DNA of 5,150 nucleotides, taken from contig CATYJU010000082.1 of the NCBI GenBank assembly GCA_958407995.1, forward strand, positions 1-5,150. Direction: 5' to 3'. The translations under genes were made by a program, and so were the position numbers. The stretch comes from an uncultured Collinsella sp. (lineage in GTDB: Bacteria > Actinomycetota > Coriobacteriia > Coriobacteriales > Coriobacteriaceae). This document shows positions 1-5,134 of this stretch, in pieces; position 1 is the first letter of the stretch; each line of letters begins with the position of its first letter. The notes under the pieces are model-generated. The model was not told the origin of the DNA, ran no database searches, and saw nothing but the letters and a program-made list of their open reading frames with translations.

Positions 1-701
1 TCGGGCGCCTCGGTGGTAAAGCCCACAAACGGGTCCTCGTGGAACTCCTTACCGATGCCGTGTCCGCCGTACTCGCGCACCACGCTAAAGCCGGCGTCCT
101 CGACGGTCTTTTGTACTGCCTCGGCCATAACGGAGAGCGGTAGCCATGGCTTGACGGCTGCCAGACCCGCCTCCACGCTGGCACGGGTGACGTTGACCAG
201 GCGCTGGCGCTCGGCCGAGACCTCGCCGATGCAGAACATGCGGCTCGAATCACTAAAGTAACCGTCCAAGATCGTGGAGCAGTCTACGTTGATGATGTCG
301 CCCTCGTGCAGCACGTCCGTATCGCAGGGAATGCCGTGGCAGACCACATCATTGATCGAGGTGCACACGCTCTTGGGGTAGCCCTCGTAGTTGAGGTCGG
401 CCGGCGTGCCACCGTGCTCGACGGTGTAGTCGTAGATCATCTGGTCGATCTGGTTGGTGGTCATGCCTGCGGCGATATGCTCGCCCACATAATCGAGCAC
501 GCCCACGTTGATGGCTGCCGAGCGCTTGATGCCCTCGATATCGGCGGGAGTCTTGTAGAGCGTGCGAGGCAGAACCTCCCAGCCTTCTTCCCACAAGCGC
601 TCGAGGCGCTCATCAAAGGCGCTATGGCATTTCTTGTATTTCTTGCCGCTGCCGCACCAGCAAGCGTCGTTGCGGCCGGGCACGGGTCCTTTGTCATACA
701 T
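1..701 (-). CDS. map: Type I methionine aminopeptidase with N-terminal SEC-C motif (3' end cut by window)
   Basis: Removes the initiator methionine from new proteins in the cytoplasm; a metallo-aminopeptidase of the pita-bread fold. Only the first 233 residues are inside the window. Residues 14-26 form a SEC-C zinc motif (CWCGSGKKYKKCH), an extension absent from the short E. coli type and thought to help ribosome association. The catalytic part begins near residue 50. By alignment from memory with E. coli MetAP, H122 (CHGIP) is the substrate-contacting His, D140 (INVD) and D151 (FSDSS) are metal ligands, H214 (GGHGIG) is a metal ligand, and H221 (FHEDP) is the second active-site His. The two glutamate ligands lie beyond the window edge, so completeness cannot be judged. 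The start ATG at 701 has AGGAAG (713-708) six bases upstream. The next in-frame ATG would delete most of the protein. The gene appears monocistronic here rather than within the ribosomal-protein cluster where map often sits, so it may be a second, SEC-C-bearing copy. Confidence 0.95.
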   Translation of the reverse strand, partial: MYDKGPVPGRNDACWCGSGKKYKKCHSAFDERLERLWEEGWEVLPRTLYKTPADIEGIKRSAAINVGVLDYVGEHIAAGMTTNQIDQMIYDYTVEHGGTPADLNYEGYPKSVCTSINDVVCHGIPCDTDVLHEGDIINVDCSTILDGYFSDSSRMFCIGEVSAERQRLVNVTRASVEAGLAAVKPWLPLSVMAEAVQKTVEDAGFSVVREYGGHGIGKEFHEDPFVGFTTEAP

Positions 702-707
702 GGCTAA

Positions 708-713
708 CTTCCT
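708..713 (-). promoter_or_regulatory. Ribosome binding site of methionine aminopeptidase gene
   Basis: AGGAAG on the minus strand, six bases before the ATG at 701. It supports the start that includes the SEC-C motif. Confidence 0.7.
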
Positions 714-726
714 TTCATTCGCAGCT

Positions 727-732
727 AGTATA
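727..732 (-). promoter_or_regulatory. Candidate -10 box (TATACT) for the aminopeptidase gene
   Basis: TATACT on the minus strand matches the sigma-70 -10 consensus at 5 of 6 positions. It would give a leader of about 20 bases before the ATG at 701. The region 17 bases upstream (CTTTTA) is a poor -35 and sits at the edge of the large inverted repeat, so only half of a promoter is visible. Confidence 0.35.
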
Positions 733-753
733 GCCCACCCACGCGGCCATAAA

Positions 754-820
754 AGTTGCGGTGATATAGTTCCGATTTAAGCGGTTTAACAGCACAAATA
801 GGAACTATATCACCGCAACT
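754..820. repeat. Perfect 20-bp inverted repeat with 27-base spacer
   Basis: The arm at 754-773 (AGTTGCGGTGATATAGTTCC) is exactly complementary to 801-820. After one mismatch (774/800), four further pairs (775-778 with 796-799) extend the potential stem to 25 positions. The inner loop contains the small palindrome GTTTAAC (784-790). It lies between the stop of the radical SAM gene (862) and the start of the aminopeptidase gene (701), both on the minus strand. Read on that strand, the second arm is followed by only a short T run (ACTTTTATGG), so a Rho-independent terminator is possible but not classic. The long, only moderately GC-rich perfect stem looks more like a dispersed palindromic element or small non-autonomous mobile element. 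The structure is plainly seen; its function is inference. Confidence 0.85.
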
Positions 821-861
821 GATGGGGCGGGATGGCGGGCACTAGCTGCTGCGTGGTTTTG

Positions 862-1638
862 CTAGTAGCTCACCTGGCAGGGAATACCGAGGGCGCGCAC
901 GCGCGCGGCAATGGCGTCGAGCACCTCGGGCGCTGCTTTGGCAAGGCCGGCGACTGGTGTCTCGCGCGCGACCGTGTAGATGGTCGCCTCCTGCGGACGA
1001 ATGCGCTCAAGCGCCGCGAGCCAGGGGGCAACATACTCCTCGCCGGTATTGTCGATGAGCTTGCCCTGATACTCGCCGGTCAAAAAGATCGTCTGGATAA
1101 TAACGTGACCGTCAAAGCTTGCGAACGTCTCGATCTGGTGTTCGACGTTGTAGGGGCCAACAGGCTGGTCGAGCAGCTGGATAAACGCCGGGTCGACGGT
1201 ATCGAGCTTAAGAATGTTGTCGTCGACCATCATGAGCGCGTCGTGCACCTCGGGGCGGTCGGCGCGTGTGCCGTTGGAGAGCACGGCGATCTTGGAGTTT
1301 GGGGCAAGCTCGTCGCGCAGTGCGACGGCGCCGGCGATGGCCCGTGGAAACTCCGGTGCGGCGGTGGGCTCGCCGTTGCCTGCGAAGGTGATTACATCGG
1401 GGAGCTCGCCCTCGGCTGCCATCTCGCGCAGCTTTGCCTCGAGCGCTTCGAGTACCACGGCAGCCGTGTTATACGGCTCATGGCAGGGGCGCTCGGCGTT
1501 GAGGCCGTTCTCGCAGTAGATGCAGTCGAACGTGCAGATTTTGCCGCTGGCCGGCATCATGTTGACGCCGAGCGAGAGACCAAGGCGACGGCTGCGAACG
1601 GGCCCAAAGATGGGGCTGGCATTCAAAAACGTAGACAT
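862..1638 (-). CDS. Radical SAM protein, COG0731-like, substrate unknown
   Basis: A 258-residue cytoplasmic iron-sulfur enzyme expected to cleave S-adenosylmethionine to a 5'-deoxyadenosyl radical. The [4Fe-4S] cluster motif CxxxCxxC is C35, C39 and C42 (CTFDCIYC), preceded by FGPVRSRRLGLSLGVN (residues 11-26), typical of short Fe-S oxidoreductases of the COG0731 group. GNGEPT (residues 87-92) is the glycine-rich SAM-binding strand, and VLSNGT and LKLDT follow as later barrel strands. There is no SPASM or other auxiliary cluster domain, so it is a minimal radical SAM barrel. The distantly related TYW1 modifies wyosine tRNA, but this bacterial version is uncharacterised and that activity should not be assumed. 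I chose the ATG at 1638 because GAGGAG (1653-1648) lies nine bases upstream. The ATG at 1644 is only three bases from it but cannot be excluded. The open frame continues upstream to 2232, but that part is antisense to the hydrolase gene and lacks family features. Confidence 0.88.
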   Translation of the reverse strand: MSTFLNASPIFGPVRSRRLGLSLGVNMMPASGKICTFDCIYCENGLNAERPCHEPYNTAAVVLEALEAKLREMAAEGELPDVITFAGNGEPTAAPEFPRAIAGAVALRDELAPNSKIAVLSNGTRADRPEVHDALMMVDDNILKLDTVDPAFIQLLDQPVGPYNVEHQIETFASFDGHVIIQTIFLTGEYQGKLIDNTGEEYVAPWLAALERIRPQEATIYTVARETPVAGLAKAAPEVLDAIAARVRALGIPCQVSY

Positions 1639-1647
1639 AGGCATATG

Positions 1648-1653
1648 CTCCTC
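1648..1653 (-). promoter_or_regulatory. Ribosome binding site that decides the radical SAM start
   Basis: GAGGAG on the minus strand. Spacing is nine bases to the ATG at 1638 and three to the ATG at 1644, which favours the inner start (MSTFLN...). Confidence 0.65.
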
Positions 1654-1686
1654 AAGACAATTGTGCCTAAGCATAGCATCGGCTCC

Positions 1687-1711
1687 AAAGCAAGGTGTGG
1701 GCTCTTGCTTT
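1687..1711. repeat. 8-bp inverted repeat AAAGCAAG-N9-CTTGCTTT
   Basis: Perfect 8-bp arms at 1687-1694 and 1704-1711 in the intergenic region between the divergent radical SAM and hydrolase genes, about 50 bases upstream of the radical SAM start. The size and symmetry fit a dimeric repressor operator. A T tract (1722-1727) lies 10 bases beyond the right arm, too far for a good terminator, and no gene runs into it in that direction. An operator is the likelier reading, without proof. Confidence 0.5.
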
Positions 1712-1774
1712 ACAAGTTTCGTTTTTTCACGTCGCTCATGATGCCGTGCCATGAAAAGCCTCGGGTCGGGTAAA

Positions 1775-1788
1775 GTTAATCTGTTAAC
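1775..1788. repeat. Short dyad GTTAA-TCTG-TTAAC upstream of the hydrolase
   Basis: A 5-bp perfect inverted repeat with a 4-base centre, 75 bases before the hydrolase ATG. It lies in an AT-richer patch where a promoter would be expected, but I could not assign -35 and -10 boxes with confidence. It may be an operator, or chance. Confidence 0.3.
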
Positions 1789-1863
1789 AAGGTGTAAAGC
1801 AATGCGGGTCCATCCAACCGTGCTGACGTGCAACTGGATGAGCATTGATGATGGGGGCACAAC

Positions 1864-2661
1864 ATGGATTTTACGGTCGAGAATGCGGGCACCACGATTG
1901 CCTGTCGCGAATATGCCGACCCGGATGTGTCGCCTGATGCTCCTGCCTTGGTGTGCGTGCACGGCGCTTGTGTCGACGGCACATTTTTCGACGGCATCGC
2001 TTGTGAGCTCAGTCGCAACTACCGCGTAATTGCCTACGACCGCCGCGGCTGCGGTGGCAGCAGCGATGCGGCAGACGGCAGCTATGATCTTGCCGCTCAG
2101 GCCGCCGACCTGCAAGCCGTGATCGAACACGTTGGCGCTCCGACAAATGTGCTTGCGCATAGCGCCGGTACGTTGGTGGCGCTGGAGCTTCTTCGCGCCG
2201 AACCCCATCTCGTCGCCCGTGCGATTCTGCATGAGCCGGCTGTGTCGGCCGAAGGCGTCGGCATGGGCGCAGCTCCGGTTTTGCTCGATATGATTGCGGC
2301 TGGAAAGGTTTCAAGGGCGCTCCGGCTTTTCTTGGGAGCCCTCGGCGACTTGGACCCCGAAGCTCCCGGGACGACCGAAGCGGAAGCCAAACATGCCCTG
2401 CGCAATGGTCGTTGCTTTATGGCTAATGAATACGGAACAAATATGACATATGCTCCCGACTGGGAGCGCGTCCGCGCGTCAAAGGCGGTGTCGGCCGTGT
2501 TTTTGGGCGAGCTTTCGGTCGATACACCCCGCGAGGCTGGCACGCGAGCGGCTGCCGAATATCTCGATTGCCCCCTTGTGACGATCCCGGGCGCGCATAA
2601 CGGTCTGCGCGATCGCCCCGTTACGGCGGCAAACGCCGTTCGCGATGTCTTGGAGCGTTAG
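1864..2661 (+). CDS. Alpha/beta-fold hydrolase, substrate unknown
   Basis: A 265-residue soluble hydrolase of the alpha/beta superfamily; esterase, lactonase and C-C hydrolase roles are all possible. The oxyanion-hole strand is VCVHGACVDG (H33, G34), and YDRRGCGGSSD (58-68) is the usual loop after strand 4. The nucleophile elbow is AHSAGT, with S100 as catalytic serine; its first position is Ala rather than Gly. Strand 5 ends in ILHEPA (121-126), and a helical cap runs over about 130-200. The catalytic His is H245 in IPGAHNG. The acid is less clear: E216 or D220 in FLGELSVDTP is the likely region. There is no signal peptide or membrane segment. In-frame stops (TGATGA) lie just upstream, so the ATG at 1864 is the only ATG start; its ribosome site (GGGGG) is weak. 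It is divergent from the radical SAM gene and appears to be a single-gene unit. Confidence 0.88.
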   Translation: MDFTVENAGTTIACREYADPDVSPDAPALVCVHGACVDGTFFDGIACELSRNYRVIAYDRRGCGGSSDAADGSYDLAAQAADLQAVIEHVGAPTNVLAHSAGTLVALELLRAEPHLVARAILHEPAVSAEGVGMGAAPVLLDMIAAGKVSRALRLFLGALGDLDPEAPGTTEAEAKHALRNGRCFMANEYGTNMTYAPDWERVRASKAVSAVFLGELSVDTPREAGTRAAAEYLDCPLVTIPGAHNGLRDRPVTAANAVRDVLER

Positions 2662-2668
2662 CACGCTC
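2653..2668 (+). other. Small hairpin overlapping the hydrolase stop codon
   Basis: GAGCGT (2653-2658) pairs with ACGCTC (2663-2668) around a TAGC loop containing most of the stop codon. It is a stable 6-bp stem, but no T run follows, so a simple Rho-independent terminator is not supported. Confidence 0.3.
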
Positions 2669-2728
2669 GATGACCTGCGGGGAGAGGGGCTGTTAGCGTT
2701 TCGTCATTGTTAACGAATGCGCCCATAA

Positions 2729-2742
2729 CCGCGCGCCCGCGG
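2729..2742. repeat. GC-rich hairpin CCGCG-N4-CGCGG
   Basis: A 5-bp all-GC stem with a four-base loop, between the hydrolase stop and the promoter of the c-di-GMP gene pair. It lacks a T tract. It could attenuate read-through from the hydrolase, but it is short enough to arise by chance in GC-rich DNA. Confidence 0.25.
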
Positions 2743-2757
2743 CTCCATTACCGCCGT

Positions 2758-2786
2758 TTGCCAGGTCATAAAAATGTAACGATAAT
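2758..2786 (+). promoter_or_regulatory. Sigma-70-type promoter for the HD-GYP/Hpt operon
   Basis: TTGCCA (2758-2763) and GATAAT (2781-2786) are separated by exactly 17 bases, each matching the consensus at 5 of 6 positions. Transcription would begin near 2793, giving a leader of about 80 bases before the ATG at 2873. This is the best promoter in the window and suggests that the operon starts with the large signalling gene, not with the hydrolase. Confidence 0.55.
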
Positions 2787-2858
2787 CGCGCGTTTGCCTT
2801 CAGCTGTTAGATGCTACCCTTGTACCAATTGATATGCACCGTTGCCGTGCGTAACGAT

Positions 2859-2865
2859 AGGAAGG
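2859..2865 (+). promoter_or_regulatory. Ribosome binding site of the GGDEF/REC/HD-GYP gene
   Basis: AGGAAGG, seven bases before the ATG at 2873. It supports that start and a full N-terminal domain. Confidence 0.7.
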
Positions 2866-2872
2866 GCCCCAT

Positions 2873-4753
2873 ATGCTCAATAATCACGAGGTCAATCTAA
2901 CCGACGAGGAGGCTGCCGCCGAGGTCGCCCGCGTCGCGAAGACCTACCCCGTGGTGCGTTTGCTGTCGGCCGATCAGATTAAGAGCGAGCCTAACTGCTT
3001 GCTCGCCGGCAATCGGTGCCCTTGTCTGCGTCAGTCGAGTCTTGAGGCCTTGACAGATTCCGATGAGGTGTCGGAGCAACTGCTCAACGATGGTGTTGAG
3101 TACCGCGCCCGTCTGCGCCCTCTAAAGGTCGAGGGCGAGCCTCATGTCTTGCTGATGGTGCGTCCGATCGATGGGCAAGAGGCTGCAGAAGAGGACCTTG
3201 TCTACACCGACGTGCTGACGAATGTGCGCAATCGCCGATATTACGAAGAAAAGCTTCGTAGCGCCCGCATGAAGGCTGGCGTGGCGGTGATCGACCTTGA
3301 TGATTTTAGGGTCTTCAACGATACATGTGGCCGCCATGCCGGCGACCTTGCGCTCGGTGCTGTGGCAACAGCCATACGCAGCGGTATTCGTTCGACTGAC
3401 GAACTTGTGCGCTATGGCTGCGACAAGTTTGTAGCTGTCATGCCCAATATTCCCTCCGATGACTTTGCCCGTCGTCTGCGTCAGGTATCCGATGCCGTCC
3501 ATTCCACGATTATTCCGGGCCATGAGCACGTGAGCTTGACGGCATGTGTTGGTGGCGTTCGCATTCATGGCGAGACGGTCGATGAGGGCGTTGGCCGCGC
3601 TGTCCAGTTACTGAGCCGTGCCAAGGCAAAAGCCGGTACGGTCGTGACCGATGGCGATTCCATCGAGGCCTTCCAAAGCGAAAAGCCTTTGGTGCTTATC
3701 GTCGATGACTCCGAGATGAACCGAGCCATTCTCAGCGAGATGCTCAAGGACGAGTATTGCATCCTCGAGGCCGATAACGGTCGTACGGCGCTCGATATGG
3801 TCGACCGTTATGGCGATGAGTTGTCGCTCGTGCTGCTGGATATTGTCATGCCGGGCGCGAGCGGCTTTGAGGTACTGGCCGATCTGTCGCGCCGATCGGG
3901 TATCGACAATCTGCCTGTCATCATGATTTCGAGCGAAGATTCCGATGATATGGTTCTGCGCGCGTACGAGCTGGGCGCCTCGGACTATATCAACCGCCCG
4001 TTTGACTCCCGTGTCGTGCGCCGTCGTGTAAGCAACACCATCCGCCTATACGCCAAACAGCGCCGTCTGACGAACCTGCTGTCCCAGCAGTACAACGAGC
4101 GCGTCAAGAACAGTCGCATGCTCATCGACATCATGGCCGGCGTCATGGAGCTTCGCAACGGCGAGAGCGGCAGGCACGTTACAAACATCGAGAAGCTGAC
4201 TGAGCTGCTGCTTGGCTGTCTGGTCCAGCGTGGCGGCACGATCTCCCTCGACAATGAGGAACGCTCCACGATCGCCCTGGCTTCGGCGCTGCACGATATC
4301 GGCAAGATGTCGATTGACGATGCGATTCTCAACAAGCCCGGACGCCTTACGCCCGAGGAGTTCGAGATTATGAAGACGCATACCACGATCGGCGCCGACA
4401 TGCTGCGTGAGCTGGGTAGCCATCACGCCGGCAATGCGCTTATGGAATATGCGTACCAGATTGCGCGTTGGCACCACGAGCGCTGGGACGGCAAGGGTTA
4501 CCCCGATGGCCTTAAGGGCGACGAAATTCCCATTGCCGCACAGGTGGTTTCGGTGGCCGACGTGTACGATGCCCTGACGAGCGTGCGCGTGTACAAGGAC
4601 GCTATCCCGCACGAGGAAGCGATTAAGATGATTCTGGACGGTAAGTGCGGTACCTTTAACCCGCTGCTGCTCGATTGCCTGCTCGAGGTGCAAGACCAAA
4701 TTGCCGAGACGTTGGCACGCCCCGCCGACGTCGTCGCGTTTCCCACGATTTAG
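2873..4753 (+). CDS. PAS-like / degenerate GGDEF / REC / HD-GYP c-di-GMP phosphodiesterase
   Basis: A 626-residue cytoplasmic signalling protein with no membrane segment. Residues 25-100 look like a PAS-type sensor with a cysteine cluster (C42, C49, C51). Residues 108-265 are a GGDEF fold: DVLTNVRNRRYYE (113-125), metal-site D141 and FRVFND (145-150) are recognisable, but the signature is GCDKF (182-186), with Lys replacing the catalytic Glu, so cyclase activity is unlikely. RSTD (173-176) sits five residues before it, the canonical inhibitory site that binds c-di-GMP. Residues 271-395 are a receiver: D278, D279, phospho-acceptor D323 (DIVMP), S353 and Y372, with the usual Lys replaced by R375. 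A linker (about 394-416) leads to HD-GYP (417-610): E431, H435, H474-D475 (HDIGK), H503, H534-H535, GYP at 542-544 and D563, the full ligand set of the three-metal type. The predicted reaction is hydrolysis of c-di-GMP to pGpG or GMP, gated by phosphorylation and ligand binding. Start from AGGAAGG at 2859-2865; an Hpt gene follows after 24 bases. Confidence 0.93.
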   Translation: MLNNHEVNLTDEEAAAEVARVAKTYPVVRLLSADQIKSEPNCLLAGNRCPCLRQSSLEALTDSDEVSEQLLNDGVEYRARLRPLKVEGEPHVLLMVRPIDGQEAAEEDLVYTDVLTNVRNRRYYEEKLRSARMKAGVAVIDLDDFRVFNDTCGRHAGDLALGAVATAIRSGIRSTDELVRYGCDKFVAVMPNIPSDDFARRLRQVSDAVHSTIIPGHEHVSLTACVGGVRIHGETVDEGVGRAVQLLSRAKAKAGTVVTDGDSIEAFQSEKPLVLIVDDSEMNRAILSEMLKDEYCILEADNGRTALDMVDRYGDELSLVLLDIVMPGASGFEVLADLSRRSGIDNLPVIMISSEDSDDMVLRAYELGASDYINRPFDSRVVRRRVSNTIRLYAKQRRLTNLLSQQYNERVKNSRMLIDIMAGVMELRNGESGRHVTNIEKLTELLLGCLVQRGGTISLDNEERSTIALASALHDIGKMSIDDAILNKPGRLTPEEFEIMKTHTTIGADMLRELGSHHAGNALMEYAYQIARWHHERWDGKGYPDGLKGDEIPIAAQVVSVADVYDALTSVRVYKDAIPHEEAIKMILDGKCGTFNPLLLDCLLEVQDQIAETLARPADVVAFPTI

Positions 4754-4762
4754 TTTGACCAA

Positions 4763-4767
4763 AGGAG
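4763..4767 (+). promoter_or_regulatory. Ribosome binding site of the Hpt gene
   Basis: AGGAG, ten bases before the ATG at 4778 and nineteen before the next in-frame ATG (4787). This favours 4778. It lies in the 24-base gap after the upstream stop, where no promoter is visible, so co-transcription is likely. Confidence 0.65.
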
Positions 4768-4777
4768 TTTTTAATCC

Positions 4778-5134
4778 ATGATTTCCATGCGTGAGGCGTA
4801 TGAGAAGATCGGCGCTAATTATGATGACGCGTGTGCTCGGCTGATGGGCGAGGAAATGCTTGCCCGCTTTGCCCTCAAGTTTTTGGATGACGAGAGTATG
4901 GACAAGCTGGAGGCCGCCATGGCGGCGGGAGATGCCAAGGAAGCGTTTATGGCAGCGCACACGCTCAAGGGCGTGAGCCAGAACCTGGGATTCGATAATC
5001 TGTACGAGCCGGCGGTCGTGGTGACCGAGGCGCTGCGCGGCGCCGATGCCGTTGACGGCGCTCGCGAGGGAATGCATGCGCTGCAGCAGCAATATGCGGC
5101 TACGATGTCGGCCCTGCGCGAAGCGGCTGAATAA
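4778..5134 (+). CDS. Hpt (histidine phosphotransfer) domain protein
   Basis: A 118-residue, single-domain, largely helical cytoplasmic protein. The phospho-histidine is H61 in AAHTLKGVSQNLGFDNL (59-75), the hallmark of Hpt four-helix bundles: His, then K64-G65, and a small residue and Gly (G71) on the next turn. The first helix (about 5-35) carries a long run without proline, and the C-terminal region (about 88-116) forms the last helix. The length is typical for stand-alone Hpt proteins such as YPD1 or HptB relatives. It relays phosphoryl groups between receiver domains, or between a hybrid kinase and a response regulator, and has no catalytic activity of its own. Its position 24 bases after a gene encoding a receiver domain makes that receiver (D323) its most likely partner. 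The cognate kinase is not in the window. The stop TAA ends 16 bases before the window edge, so further operon genes may follow. Confidence 0.92.
   Translation: MISMREAYEKIGANYDDACARLMGEEMLARFALKFLDDESMDKLEAAMAAGDAKEAFMAAHTLKGVSQNLGFDNLYEPAVVVTEALRGADAVDGAREGMHALQQQYAATMSALREAAE

Noticed and set aside
306..707. A 133-codon plus-strand open frame opposite the aminopeptidase
   Set aside because: The opposite strand encodes SEC-C and MetAP motifs throughout; the plus-strand frame has no start context or recognisable motif.
1687..1727. Terminator made from the AAAGCAAG dyad plus the downstream T tract
   Set aside because: The T tract starts 10 bases after the stem, and no plus-strand gene runs into it; an operator fits better.
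832..1773. A 313-codon plus-strand open frame opposite the radical SAM gene
   Set aside because: It is the antisense shadow of a gene with clear CxxxCxxC and GNGEPT motifs; its translation has no recognisable fold or motif, as expected of GC-rich antisense frames.
1639..2232. N-terminal extension of the radical SAM frame up to an ATG at 2232
   Set aside because: The extra 198 residues lie antisense to the hydrolase gene and in the intergenic region, and lack family similarity. A good ribosome site exists at 1653-1648.
2653..2742. Rho-independent terminator after the hydrolase
   Set aside because: Two small hairpins exist (2653-2668 and 2729-2742), but neither is followed by a T run, so I list them only as hairpins.
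4046..5092. A 348-codon minus-strand open frame across the HD-GYP and Hpt genes
   Set aside because: It spans two well-supported plus-strand genes and their junction; its sequence is a His/Leu/Arg-rich antisense shadow without motifs.
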